Shown: positions 26,639 to 35,531, numbered from the stretch's first letter. The stretch is DNA of 64,000 bases from Dysgonomonas sp. UBA7710 (GCF_002482385.1 NZ_DLFW01000002.1:576213-640212); one strand, 5' to 3'. The notes: a model not told the origin generated them from the sequence alone. Numbers and translations are program-made.

Positions 26639-29149
26639 TTAGTTCTGACCGCCGCCTTGTCCGCCTTGACCACCCTGATTACCTTGTTCACCGCCCATGT
26701 TGTCATCATTATTGATGCTTCGTTGAGCTTTTTTTATCTGGGCTTTCATCTCCCCGAAACGGAACGAAACCGATATTCCAAACTGGCGCATCCTGCCCTT
26801 CATTATTGACTCTGTATGGAATGTATCTGTGATGGTTTTAGTTTTGAACTCATTGTCTTTCTTAAATGGATTTTGTGCATAGGCACGGAATTGCAATCTA
26901 TCTTGCATAAATCCTTTCGAGAAGGAAATGCTGTGAAAGAAGAAAGACGGGCCTTCACCTTGCAGGTTTATTTGACGGCTAAAAAATCCGGTGTTTAAAT
27001 AAGCTTTAAAGTTTTGAGGGAATGAGTATTGTCCTCCGGCGAATATATTACCTGCAAAACCGTTATTGCTTGTTTTTTCATTGAGAATAGAGGTCCTGTT
27101 CGATTTTATATCTACATACCTGCCCGACATGTTACTGTATATACGGATCTTGTCATTCGGACTCCAATTCACATAAGCCGACAAACCAAGATTTTTTCGT
27201 TCGCCTATGTTTTCATAGGTTGTTGTAGAAACTCCATCTTCGCGTGTAGTAATATTCTCAATGCCGTTGTCTTCGAAATCATAAGACAGATTTGCATTGA
27301 AATTTAACTTTTGGCTAAATGAACCAAAATTTAAACTGAAGTTATGATTCTTTACGGCATCCAGTGCTGGGTTCCCTTGCTGGATATAATTGGGATTTGT
27401 TGTATTTACATAAGGATTCAGTTGATAAATCCCCGGACGCTGTATACGCATATTATATCCGAAGCGAATATTCTGCGCCGGTTTTATTTGGTATGTAAGG
27501 GTTGCAGACGGAACCAGATTGGAATAATCTACTTTGAAGTCCATATCGTCTTTTTGGGGGAACTTTGCGTCCAACCAAGTAGCTTCGTATCTCAGACCTG
27601 TTTTAACTCCCCATTTCTGGAATTTAGCGCTATAACCACCATAAGCGGCAAGGATATCCTGTTCGTGTCTGAATTCGTCATAGGTCTGTGGCACATTTAC
27701 CCATTGACCTGATCCATTAAGGATATCATAGCCGCTGTTACTCTGGTTGAGTCGTATGATATATTTAGCGCCTGCTTCAAGATTGTGTATTTTGCCGAAC
27801 GGTGAGACAAAGTCTACCTGGAAAGTATGCTCTTTCATATCGGCATCAGTATATTGACGGTTAGTAACCGCCGTTGCTGGTTTTGTCCCGCTTATGAGAT
27901 TTATATCGCTGTTCGATTCCTGATCGTTGGGACTGAGGCTGAACCTGTAAGATGCGGTCAGTAGCTGATCTTTCTTGTTAAAGGTACGTTGGTAATCGAC
28001 ATTGATATCAGTGCCTCCGTAGTTTTGCTTCGAATAACTGTCGTTGTTGTATTTATATTGAGAATCACGATCTTTATTCAGCATTTCCACGACTTGATCC
28101 GATTGGGATTTACCATTCCCGTAATATCGGTTGAAACCGACATTGATGAGATTGAGAGTGTCCAGTTCAATGCTTATCTCTCCATTTCCGTACTGGCCGT
28201 TTCCATTGTTTTTCGAGGCTCCGTCCTGATACAGGTATTTATTATTGGTGCTCGTGTAATCTTCTGTAAATGAGTTTGAGCTTCCCCATGGGCGCTTATA
28301 CTCATAATAATTATACCCTCCTGTAAATCCTAATTTCCCATATTTCATTTGCAAATAAAGGCCGCCTCCGAATCCGCCCAGATCATCTACACGTCCGTTT
28401 AATGTAGCGGTATAGCCACCCATAGAAGAGTTTTTCTGAGTTATAATATTAATAATCCCTGCAACGCCTTCCGCATCATATTTCGCCCCCGGATCAGTGA
28501 TAACTTCTATATCCTTTATAGAGCTCGCCGGCATGCTGCGCAGCACATCTTTCGGATTGCTTGTTATCATATTCGATGGTTTGCCGTTGAGGTATATTTT
28601 ATAATTAGAAGAACCTTTAAGCTGAATATTTTCTTCTCCGTCGACAGTCACCATAGGTACTTTCTTCAACATATCCAATACATTGTTGGTTTTAGCTTCC
28701 GGATCATCTTCCATGCTATAAGTGATTTTATCCAGATCTACCTTCACCAATGGTTTCTGAGCCGATATGACCACTTCTGACAGAGCTTGGGCATCATCAG
28801 GCATAAGGATTGTGCCGAGGTCAAGTGTTTTTGCATTTCCAATCTCAATCGTTTTTGTAACTGTTTTTTTGCCAATAAATTCGGCCGTGAAAAGATACTC
28901 GCCTTTTTTGTTCATAGTCAACTGGAACTTTCCATTGTCGTCGGTAGCTACGGCTTTTAGCAGCTGGGGAGTCGTTCCTTTGTCTGTTATTTTAATTGTG
29001 GCATAAGGTACTGTCTCATTTGTCAGGGAATCTACCAGTTGCCCTTTCACAAGAACATTTACGATATTGGCAGTCGGGGCATTCGTTTGTGCCGAAACAA
29101 ATGAAAAACCTGTGATAAACAGGGCGATTAGCAAGATACGGATTTTCAT
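26639..29149 (-). CDS. Outer-membrane receptor, TonB-type with beta-barrel
   Basis: The 836-residue protein has a signal peptide ending at VSAQT, a carboxypeptidase-regulatory-like domain (VKGQLVDSLTNETVPYATI, residues about 33-118), a plug with VVISAQKPLVKVDLDKITYS and INIITQKNS, and a large barrel belonging to the outer-membrane beta-barrel group. Such proteins import large substrates or act as adhesins with TonB energy. No SusD-like partner or TonB/ExbB genes are nearby, so no polysaccharide locus is suggested. The tail is low-complexity Gly/Gln/Asn (GGEQGNQGGQGGQGGG). It ends in a clear terminator. Confidence 0.88.
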   Translation of the reverse strand: MKIRILLIALFITGFSFVSAQTNAPTANIVNVLVKGQLVDSLTNETVPYATIKITDKGTTPQLLKAVATDDNGKFQLTMNKKGEYLFTAEFIGKKTVTKTIEIGNAKTLDLGTILMPDDAQALSEVVISAQKPLVKVDLDKITYSMEDDPEAKTNNVLDMLKKVPMVTVDGEENIQLKGSSNYKIYLNGKPSNMITSNPKDVLRSMPASSIKDIEVITDPGAKYDAEGVAGIINIITQKNSSMGGYTATLNGRVDDLGGFGGGLYLQMKYGKLGFTGGYNYYEYKRPWGSSNSFTEDYTSTNNKYLYQDGASKNNGNGQYGNGEISIELDTLNLINVGFNRYYGNGKSQSDQVVEMLNKDRDSQYKYNNDSYSKQNYGGTDINVDYQRTFNKKDQLLTASYRFSLSPNDQESNSDINLISGTKPATAVTNRQYTDADMKEHTFQVDFVSPFGKIHNLEAGAKYIIRLNQSNSGYDILNGSGQWVNVPQTYDEFRHEQDILAAYGGYSAKFQKWGVKTGLRYEATWLDAKFPQKDDMDFKVDYSNLVPSATLTYQIKPAQNIRFGYNMRIQRPGIYQLNPYVNTTNPNYIQQGNPALDAVKNHNFSLNFGSFSQKLNFNANLSYDFEDNGIENITTREDGVSTTTYENIGERKNLGLSAYVNWSPNDKIRIYSNMSGRYVDIKSNRTSILNEKTSNNGFAGNIFAGGQYSFPQNFKAYLNTGFFSRQINLQGEGPSFFFHSISFSKGFMQDRLQFRAYAQNPFKKDNEFKTKTITDTFHTESIMKGRMRQFGISVSFRFGEMKAQIKKAQRSINNDDNMGGEQGNQGGQGGQGGGQN

Positions 29150-29317
29150 ACAAAGATTTTTATTGTTTTTTTAGTTCTTTTTCCGGGTGGCTAAGATATA
29201 AATTGATTTTACTTATCGATCCACCTTCTACGAATTTGTCGTAATAATTATATTTTTATCACTAAGCGCCGGTTTATTTTATTCTTTTTAACAAAATAAT
29301 GCAATTGTTATATAAAA

Positions 29318-29347
29318 AAAGCGCCCGTAAACAAAGTTTGGCGCTTT
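29318..29347 (-). terminator. Intrinsic terminator after the 117-residue membrane protein gene
   Basis: AAAGCGCC (29318-29325) pairs with GGCGCTTT (29340-29347); on the reverse strand it runs into a TTTTTTTAT tract. Confidence 0.75.
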
Positions 29348-29369
29348 AAGTATTATATAGTTATAAATG

Positions 29370-29720
29370 TTATTGACAGGCAGGTAGTTCTTTGACCGGA
29401 TACATTTTGCCGTAAAGTTCAAGATACTGAACGTTTACCGTATCAATCTTAAATGTCATATCGTTCCGGTAGTCCCTGGATACATTCAGGTCGATATGCA
29501 GTATATTATCATTGTACCTGCTTGTACTCCAACCTGTAATGCCATATCCGGGAATCTTGCATTGGATGCATATAACGGTATCATTTCTATTGAAGGAGAC
29601 TTTGAAGTCATCTGACGTCTTGCGGATAAACCAGCCCTGACGGTTTCCAGCAAACCATGCGCCGAAAACGATTGCCAGAATAATGAGAGTGAATAATATC
29701 GGAGATAATCTATCTTTCAT
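29370..29720 (-). CDS. Hypothetical membrane-anchored protein
   Basis: I do not recognise the family. The 116-residue protein starts with one membrane segment (LSPILFTLIILAIVFGAWFAG) followed by a small beta-rich extracytoplasmic domain (FNRNDTVICIQCKIPGYGIT, HIDLNVSRDYRNDMTFKI). I take the ATG at 29720 rather than a TTG two codons upstream. It is in the same direction as the DUF6249 gene about 100 bases upstream and next to the sigma/anti-sigma pair, so a regulatory link is possible but not shown. Confidence 0.6.
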   Translation of the reverse strand: MKDRLSPILFTLIILAIVFGAWFAGNRQGWFIRKTSDDFKVSFNRNDTVICIQCKIPGYGITGWSTSRYNDNILHIDLNVSRDYRNDMTFKIDTVNVQYLELYGKMYPVKELPACQ

Positions 29721-29823
29721 TGTCAATAGATATTAAGGTCGCAGACCTGTTTATTACTTTGTTAAGATTGAATGCAACAAGCGGTTATATTGGAATTATA
29801 TCATTAGATACTCAATTTTCAGC

Positions 29824-30249
29824 TTATTCATCATTTTTCTTCGATTTTTTCTCGCTCTTTTGCTCTACAAAGTAAGCTATAACCAGCCCTATACCACCAA
29901 AAACAGCTGCACATGCAGGATAAAGTACTGATATGGTATTCCTGAACTCGTGATATATTCTGCTGTCGGTGTCAGCCGGCGCTACAGCTAGGAGATCTAC
30001 AACAGTAGCGGTCACTACGCCTAGTCCCACACCCACAAGCAGCAATCCGATGCGGATAGCCCATGAACCAACCATAATATCCCTGTATTTCTGTATATGC
30101 AGAGGATTATTTAATATCTGCGGATCTATACCCGACGAAAGTTTTTCTATCATTGCCATACGTTCACGGCGGCGTGCAAACAGTTCGAATAAGCGGTAGA
30201 CTCCATAAGTGATTATGCCTACTACGCATACAATTCCTATCATTTCCAT
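29824..30249 (-). CDS. DUF6249-type membrane protein
   Basis: The 141-residue protein has three membrane segments (residues about 3-20, 68-90 and 110-128) and a basic, coiled region between the first two (RRRERMAMIEKLSSGIDPQI), the pattern of DUF6249 proteins I know from Bacteroidota. It ends in a highly charged Lys/Glu tail (EQKSEKKSKKNDE). Function unknown. It is divergent from the ECF sigma gene at 30481 with a ~230-base shared promoter region, and proteins of this kind frequently sit beside such sigma factors. Confidence 0.7.
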   Translation of the reverse strand: MEMIGIVCVVGIITYGVYRLFELFARRRERMAMIEKLSSGIDPQILNNPLHIQKYRDIMVGSWAIRIGLLLVGVGLGVVTATVVDLLAVAPADTDSRIYHEFRNTISVLYPACAAVFGGIGLVIAYFVEQKSEKKSKKNDE

Positions 30250-30440
30250 AATTTTCTATTTTTAGAAGTTAAACATTTTTGTTTTTGTTTGTTTGTCCAT
30301 TTTGACGCAGGGGTTACAGAAAGGTTACAAAATAAATGAAAAAATATTTACTGTTGGATTTCAATATTATATTGGGTAATAATTGTTATACTTGAATGGA
30401 GGCTATAAACTTTAATATATTTTTCTGAAATATTTTCATT

Positions 30441-30448
30441 TACATTTG
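30441..30448 (+). promoter_or_regulatory. Candidate -7 box for the sigma/anti-sigma pair
   Basis: TACATTTG fits TAnnTTTG, 32 bases before the sigma ATG. The strings GGTTAC...GGTTAC (30309-30327) and GTAACC (30448-30453) lie on either side and may be part of control. Confidence 0.45.
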
Positions 30449-30480
30449 TAACCTATTCAACCTTGTTGCGTCATACGGGT

Positions 30481-31035
30481 ATGGCAGATTTTGATGACAT
30501 TTATTATGTACGCCGGATCAAAGATGGTCATACTGATGCTTTCGTGCATATAGTACGCCGCTATCAGAGAATGGTATTTACCATTGTCAGCAAAATCGTT
30601 TCCCGCAAGGTAGAGGCTGAAGATATTACGCAGGAAGTATTTATCAAGGCATTTCAGTCCCTGAATAAATTTCGTGAAGAATCTGAATTTGCTACCTGGC
30701 TTTACCGCATTGCTTATAATACAACGATATCGGAGTTGCGGAAGCGAAAACATGAATTTACGGCTATAGAAGATAATTTTGCCAATATGCCCGACACGGA
30801 GATAGCTGATACAATTGACGAAATAAGTGTTGAAGATAAATTACATTGTCTGGATATAGTGCTTAAAAAGCTGCCTCCCGACGATGCTTTGCTGATTTCG
30901 ATGTTTTATCTGAACGATCAGAGCATACAGCAGATAAGTGATATAACGAACAACAGCATCGCAAATGTGAAAGTAAAGTTGCACAGAATAAGAAAATTTA
31001 TGAACTTTGAAATAAATAAACTCATACGATTATGA
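30481..31035 (+). CDS. ECF-type RNA polymerase sigma factor
   Basis: The 184-residue protein has region 2 (YVRRIKDGHTDAFVHIVRRY, EDITQEVFIKAFQSLNKF, TWLYRIAYNTTISEL) and region 4 (LPPDDALLISMFYLNDQSIQ, then QISDITNNSIANVKVKLHRI) without region 3, so it is an ECF (sigma-70 group 4) factor. I use the ATG at 30481; a TTG six codons earlier would add LRHTG and is unlikely. The anti-sigma-like gene overlaps its end by four bases, so they are co-translated. Confidence 0.93.
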   Translation: MADFDDIYYVRRIKDGHTDAFVHIVRRYQRMVFTIVSKIVSRKVEAEDITQEVFIKAFQSLNKFREESEFATWLYRIAYNTTISELRKRKHEFTAIEDNFANMPDTEIADTIDEISVEDKLHCLDIVLKKLPPDDALLISMFYLNDQSIQQISDITNNSIANVKVKLHRIRKFMNFEINKLIRL

Positions 31036-31412
31036 AAGCAGAAGAAAAAGATAAGCTCAGGAGTTTATTTCAGGAAGTGAAATTAGACGAACCATCGGCA
31101 GACTTCGAAAGCCACTTGATGAAGCATATACATATAGCCGCTGCAAAGCAAACTAAAAGAAGAAGCCTTAAATCGATTTTGGCAATTGCCGGAGGCATTA
31201 TGGGGATGCTCGGTATTCCGGCTTTTATCTTCTGGAAATTAGGTTTTGCATTCGAGCCGGAACTGAAACCGGTAGAAATCGATTTGACGTTTACTATGCC
31301 CGAGATGAAATTCGATCCGCTGATTATCTCTATAGCATTCGTAGTATTACTGCTTTTAATCAGCGACACGCTGATCCGCCGGCGTATATGGGAGAAAAAA
31401 CAGAAGGATTAG
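31032..31412 (+). CDS. Putative anti-sigma factor, membrane protein
   Basis: The 126-residue protein starts with a soluble, charged section (EEKDKLRSLFQEVKLDEPSA, FESHLMKHIHIAAAKQ), then two membrane helices (residues about 50-68, SILAIAGGIMGMLGIPAF; and about 92-114, IISIAFVVLLLLISDTLI). Position next to the sigma gene with overlapping ATGA, plus the cytoplasmic N-terminus and membrane anchors, support an anti-sigma role. It lacks a recognisable zinc-binding HxxxCxxC motif. Confidence 0.75.
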   Translation: MKAEEKDKLRSLFQEVKLDEPSADFESHLMKHIHIAAAKQTKRRSLKSILAIAGGIMGMLGIPAFIFWKLGFAFEPELKPVEIDLTFTMPEMKFDPLIISIAFVVLLLLISDTLIRRRIWEKKQKD

Positions 31413-31416
31413 ATTG

Positions 31417-31959
31417 CTAAATATCCAGACTGCCATCCCTGTCACTCTTATATTTCTGCGACAGGATGCGGAGGAATGAAGATATTTGTGATATAGCGGC
31501 TTGCGTTTCTCCTGAAATCTCCTTCTTCTGTAATCTCATCAGCAAATAGCCGTATAATGCTGCAAAGCATGTTTCCAGTTCCGGAATAGTCTTGTCAGGG
31601 GATTTAGACCGCAATTCCACAATGAATGGCAATGTTTTGTAATATGTTGCCGAATAGTCGCTTTCACCCGGTGCTTTCAACAGGCGGAGATGCAGATCGG
31701 TGAGTTCCGAAATCACATTTTTGTTTATAATCAGGTGCCCTTTTTCAGCAACATTCTCCCGGCGCATCATCTCGATAAGGTTTTGGTACCATTCCCTGAT
31801 TTCTTTTTTTACATGGTCCGGCTGACCGAAACGGGATATAATCTGTTCATCTATTTTGTCTATATCGAGTCCGTTGGCACGTATCATATCTTCTACCTGC
31901 CACATATATAAAAGGTATTCGCCTATATTTTCCTCTTTCAGTTTTTTAGCTATAAGCAT
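31417..31959 (-). CDS. DUF4924 family protein
   Basis: The 180-residue protein matches the family pattern MLIAKKLKEENIGEYLLYMW, QVEDMIRANGLDIDKI and the basic KKEIREWYQNLIEMM segment. No function is known for this Bacteroidota-restricted family. It is all-alpha in appearance, cytoplasmic, with no signal. It converges on the anti-sigma gene with four bases between stops. Confidence 0.85.
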   Translation of the reverse strand: MLIAKKLKEENIGEYLLYMWQVEDMIRANGLDIDKIDEQIISRFGQPDHVKKEIREWYQNLIEMMRRENVAEKGHLIINKNVISELTDLHLRLLKAPGESDYSATYYKTLPFIVELRSKSPDKTIPELETCFAALYGYLLMRLQKKEISGETQAAISQISSFLRILSQKYKSDRDGSLDI

Positions 31960-32035
31960 TGTATGGTAATTATGAATTATAAGTTATGAATTGAGTGCTG
32001 ATATTATTGCAGTTTTCAATTTTATGAATTCAGTA

Positions 32036-32043
32036 CAAAGGTA
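32036..32043 (-). promoter_or_regulatory. Candidate -7 box for the DUF4924 gene
   Basis: The reverse strand reads TACCTTTG, a consensus match 76 bases before the ATG at 31959. Confidence 0.5.
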
Positions 32044-32280
32044 AATAATATATGGCGAATGTTAAATAAATAGCCTAAATATGTGTGCAGACAGGATTTA
32101 TTCTTTAATAAATAAAATATATAAGAGTAAGATTGAACAAAGATATCTTAATCAGTGTTCTATCTACAAAACAGGTTCTTACTTTTTTCATAGTGTGTTA
32201 GATAGATTGTTTAGTTGATTTTTTATTACCTGTTTTTTAATCATAGTATATGTTAGTTTTATATTAGTGTTAAGGTCTGG

Positions 32281-32315
32281 AAGAGGTGGTTGTGAGAACC
32301 GTCTCTTTCTTTTTT
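32281..32315 (+). terminator. Orphan intrinsic terminator directly before the MBL gene
   Basis: AAGAGGTGGTT (32281-32291), loop GTGAG, AACCGTCTCTT (32297-32307) gives an 11-bp stem with two G-U pairs, followed by TCTTTTTT. No forward gene precedes it: the 370-base gap upstream contains nothing else. It is 14 bases before the MBL ATG, so it is either a leader attenuator or the end of a small RNA. Confidence 0.75.
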
Positions 32316-32329
32316 ATATCTTTAGGCAT

Positions 32330-33154
32330 ATGTTTGATATAAAGATTATAGAAGCAGGATACATTATGGCCGATGGTGGGGCCATGTTCGGAGCCATACC
32401 TAAACGTGCATGGCTGCGAAAATATGCAGTCGATGCAGATAACCTGTGTCCGCTGGCTATGCGGTGTGTATTGGCAACCACAGCTGACCGCCGGATATTG
32501 ATAGACGCCGGTATGGGAGATAAGCATCTCGACAAGGTCTCTTATTACCGTCCATATGATATGAAGTGTGCAGACGAGTCTGTAAAAGAATTAGGATATA
32601 CGACCGGTGAAATAACAGATGTTGTACTTACGCATCTTCATTTCGATCATTGCGGAGGCGCTACCCGTAAGAATGAGAGCGGACGGCTTGTCCCATCTTT
32701 TCCAAATGCACGTTACTGGCTTAGCCGTAAACAATGGGCAAATTTCCTGAAGCCTAACCGTTTGGAGAAAGATTCTGTTTTTGCAGATAATATCCTGCCT
32801 GTATACGATTCGGGGCAATTACATTTAATAGATGAAGATACGCTATTATGCGATGGGGTTGAGTTGCAACTTTTCGACGGACATAGCGAAGGGCAGCTGG
32901 TTGTATGTATCAATACTGATGACGGAGTATATGCCTTTCCCGGCGATCTGGTACCGACATCGGCTCATGTGCCGCTGGAATGGATTTCGGCTTATGATAT
33001 TTGTGCGCTTACATCATTGTCTGAGAAAGAGCGGTTTCTGGCTGATGCCGAAAAAAAAGGATATACGCTGGTCTATTGCCATGATGCGAAAGTAAAGACA
33101 AGTAAGGTAAAAAGGCTGAATGATGATTATATAGCGTCGGATAAGGATAAATAA
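32330..33154 (+). CDS. MBL-fold metallo-hydrolase
   Basis: The 274-residue protein has the metallo-beta-lactamase fold with the HxHxDH metal motif (LTHLHFDHCGG) and downstream LVVCINTDDGVYAFPGDLVP and LVYCHDAKVKT. It resembles AHL-lactonase/arylsulfatase-like or quinolone-type MBL proteins rather than true beta-lactamases (no signal peptide). I use the ATG at 32330, since an upstream ATG-like start would place the coding region over the terminator hairpin. The promoter must lie upstream of that hairpin. Confidence 0.9.
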   Translation: MFDIKIIEAGYIMADGGAMFGAIPKRAWLRKYAVDADNLCPLAMRCVLATTADRRILIDAGMGDKHLDKVSYYRPYDMKCADESVKELGYTTGEITDVVLTHLHFDHCGGATRKNESGRLVPSFPNARYWLSRKQWANFLKPNRLEKDSVFADNILPVYDSGQLHLIDEDTLLCDGVELQLFDGHSEGQLVVCINTDDGVYAFPGDLVPTSAHVPLEWISAYDICALTSLSEKERFLADAEKKGYTLVYCHDAKVKTSKVKRLNDDYIASDKDK

Positions 33155-33159
33155 AAAAA

Positions 33160-33183
33160 AGCCCGGAGTTTTATTTCCGGGCT
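33160..33183 (-). terminator. Intrinsic terminator after pirin
   Basis: AGCCCGGA (33160-33167) and TCCGGGCT (33176-33183) form an 8-bp stem; on the reverse strand it is followed by TTTTTTTTATTT, 33 bases after the pirin stop. It can also stop the MBL transcript. Confidence 0.85.
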
Positions 33184-33215
33184 ATTCATCTCGCTTACTT
33201 ATACATTACCTACCA

Positions 33216-33938
33216 TTAAAATTCCATTGGCACATCTATTAGTAAGATGCGTGCATTATCAGAATTGGCTGTTATTTTAACCGTATCGGTATCCTGTATA
33301 CCAAAACCGTCGCGGTGGTGCAGCTTCTGTCCTTCGACTGTGAACTCACCTTCTACTACCATAGCGAAAACACCGTTGCCTTTTCCTTTTATTTTATACT
33401 CAATCTCTTTTCCTTTTTCGAATGTACCGATATTGAACCAGGCATTCTGGTGTATCCACAAACCTCTATTATTGGCGTCATCCTTTGGCCCTACTATCTG
33501 TACAAGCTGATTTTTGCTATGTATGTAGTCAAAAGCCCTCTGGTCGTAGCGTGGTGTTACGTTCCTCTTATCAGGGAAAACCCAGATTTGAAAGAAATTG
33601 ACAGGTTTGTCCTCATTCGAATTATATTCGCTATGGGTGATACCTGTTCCCGCACTCATTACCTGTACTTCTCCGGCGCGTATAACCTCGGTATGTCCCA
33701 TACTATCCTTATGTTCAAGATCACCGTATAAGGGTATGGATACGATTTCCATATTGTCGTGGGGATGTGTGCCGAAGCCTTCACCTCCTTTTACTATATC
33801 GTCGTTCACTACACGAAGTGCACCGAAATTGATCCGTTCAGGATTGTAATAATTAGCAAAACTGAATGTATGGTAGGTGTCCAGCCATCCATGATAAGCA
33901 TGTCCTCTCGAAGATGCACGGTATAATGTTGTTTTCAT
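33216..33938 (-). CDS. Pirin family protein
   Basis: The 240-residue protein is a two-cupin pirin: RGHAYHGWLDTYHTFSF, then GFGTHPHDNMEIVSIPLYGD (metal-binding HPHxN), MSAGTGITHSEYN, and a second cupin (EGEFTVEGQKLHHRDGFGIQ). Pirins bind iron at the histidines; bacterial members act as quercetinases or oxidative-stress proteins. It has its own promoter 76 bases upstream and its own terminator. Confidence 0.94.
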   Translation of the reverse strand: MKTTLYRASSRGHAYHGWLDTYHTFSFANYYNPERINFGALRVVNDDIVKGGEGFGTHPHDNMEIVSIPLYGDLEHKDSMGHTEVIRAGEVQVMSAGTGITHSEYNSNEDKPVNFFQIWVFPDKRNVTPRYDQRAFDYIHSKNQLVQIVGPKDDANNRGLWIHQNAWFNIGTFEKGKEIEYKIKGKGNGVFAMVVEGEFTVEGQKLHHRDGFGIQDTDTVKITANSDNARILLIDVPMEF

Positions 33939-34014
33939 AAAATGATCCTTTCTGTTTATTGTGTAAATCTTTTGAATATAAACATCTTAAATTGTAAAAT
34001 GTTTTTTTACACTA

Positions 34015-34022
34015 CAAAGATA
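34015..34022 (-). promoter_or_regulatory. -7 box for pirin
   Basis: The reverse strand reads TATCTTTG, an exact match, 76 bases before the ATG at 33938. Confidence 0.55.
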
Positions 34023-34234
34023 AGGCTTATTTATGTATTTGTAAAATAATAAAAATTATATACATGTATTGATATATTTATATTTGTGTGCGAAAATTTT
34101 CCTTTGTCACTTTTTGAATTTTCCGGAAATATGAAAAACATATATTTAATCATAATACATGGTAAAAATTTCTTATTCTCTTTGTATTATTTGCGTAATG
34201 CTTTGTATACCTTGTTATTAAATTATTTTATTAA

Positions 34235-34429
34235 CTTTTTGCTTGACCAAAAAGTTACAAAAACTCAAGGCTGCATTTCACGGCGACCCAAAACCGCAGC
34301 TTCGGCGGAGCAAAATAAATACCGGCTCATCATCCGGTTTGTATAGCAGCTACCGTATTTTGCTCTTCGCCTACACTTGCCGATTGGGTGCCCGCCTTAG
34401 AAACAAAGGCCGTTCTCGCAATGCGACGA
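34235..34429 (+). repeat. Dispersed repeat copy B
   Basis: This segment is the forward-strand counterpart of 11981-12187 (reverse). Shared blocks include CTCAAGGCTGCAT versus ATCAAGGCTGCAT, CGACCCAAAACCGCAGCTTC, TATAGCAGCTACCGTATTTTG and the AATGCGACGA end. It is preceded by a homologous lead-in (TTTTTGCTTGACC here; TTTTGCCTTGATG in copy A). It sits in a 600-base gap between pirin and the 256-residue secreted protein gene, with no coding potential of its own. Confidence 0.75.
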
Positions 34430-34539
34430 TTGGGTTGCTGATTTTTTGTCATGTACTATGATATTTAATAATAAATAGCCTTTTTTTAACAACAATAAAT
34501 TATTAATTTTACAGTTAAAGTAATTAAATACGGAAGGTT

Positions 34540-35310
34540 ATGAAAAAACTGGTTTTTATATTACTACTGGCAATTTCAGTTACTGCGTATAGTCAGACAG
34601 AAGTGCCCAAAGATAGTTTCCCTCCTTTGAAAAAAGAGTCGCTGAACCTGAATGAAAAGCTTGATAATTATTTGCAGCTTAACAATCAGAATGCAACTAA
34701 TCAAGCTAAGACAAAAGCCTCACTTTATTATCCTCTGATAAATGAGGATGAAATGTACCAGCTGCCGGACATAAGTTTACCCCCATTAGATGTTTATCTG
34801 GGGCCTCCACTCGAAAGCAATACATTCACAAGTTTCCCGTTCGCTAATGATTTTAGCTTTTACGGAGGCCAGGTTATTTCAGATCAGATGTGGTTATCTT
34901 CATCATCATCTTATAATACATATCCTCTGGTAGGGGCAACAAGAAATGTCGGAATGAATTTTAATTATCAGCCTCTCGACTGGCTGGTTGTTTCGGCCGG
35001 ACCTTACGGGGCAAAGTATAATCTGTTTGGTGCTACTTATAACGATGTGGGTGTTAATGGTGCTGTCAAATTTATTCTACATGACCGGATTCGCCTGAAC
35101 GGTTACGGACGATATTCTGTCAATGGAGATCGTAACGGAGTAGCCGGGCCGTTGATGAATATGTATCCGCAAACTTATTATGGAGGCACTATAGAAGTGA
35201 AAATAACCAAAAACATTGGAATTGAAGGCGGAGTAATACGCGAACTGAATCCATTTAACGGAAAATGGGTGAACAGGCCTTACTTTGCACCCGTGTTCTA
35301 TACTAAATAA
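34540..35310 (+). CDS. Secreted hypothetical protein
   Basis: The family is not known to me. The 256-residue product has a signal peptide (MKKLVFILLLAISVTAYSQT) and a polar N-terminal spacer, then a region rich in short Gly/Tyr-containing strands (NVGMNFNYQPLDWLVVSAGP, GAVKFILHDRIRLNGYGRYS, EVKITKNIGIEGGVIREL), ending in PVFYTK. The strands look like an outer-membrane or surface-associated beta protein. It stands alone; the DUF1287 remnant follows 30 bases later. Confidence 0.75.
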   Translation: MKKLVFILLLAISVTAYSQTEVPKDSFPPLKKESLNLNEKLDNYLQLNNQNATNQAKTKASLYYPLINEDEMYQLPDISLPPLDVYLGPPLESNTFTSFPFANDFSFYGGQVISDQMWLSSSSSYNTYPLVGATRNVGMNFNYQPLDWLVVSAGPYGAKYNLFGATYNDVGVNGAVKFILHDRIRLNGYGRYSVNGDRNGVAGPLMNMYPQTYYGGTIEVKITKNIGIEGGVIRELNPFNGKWVNRPYFAPVFYTK

Positions 35311-35340
35311 GGTTGAGTCTTCCTATGGATTATCCTGATA

Positions 35341-35526
35341 ATGAAATATAAAAAGCATTTAGTTACATGGGATCTGGGAGGAGGTATCACGCATATTGGA
35401 ATAGTTACCGACCGCATGTCTTCAGATAGTAAACGCCCCCTGATTGTTCACAATATAGGGAGAGGCCAGATTTTGGAAGATTGTCTCTTTAGTTTTAAGA
35501 TAACAGGGCATTACCGATATAAATAA
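35341..35526 (+). pseudogene. DUF1287 family remnant, C-terminal 61 residues
   Basis: The 61 codons after an ATG encode VTWDLGGGITHIGIVTDRMS, then PLIVHNIGRGQILEDCLFSF and the ending ITGHYRYK, the hallmark C-terminus of DUF1287 (secreted proteins of about 200 residues). The first ~130 residues and any signal peptide are missing; upstream codons in this frame reach a TGA at 35314-35316 with no homology. The short run in another frame (DYPDN at 35326-35340) may be a further degraded piece. Confidence 0.65.
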
Positions 35527-35531
35527 CCGGA

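Noticed and set aside
32267..32329. Extra 21 N-terminal residues of the MBL protein
   Set aside because: They are translated from the terminator hairpin and are unlike the family; the ATG at 32330 gives the normal start.
34086..34461. Open frames covering repeat copy B
   Set aside because: Same reason: the translations change with each repeat copy and show no domain.
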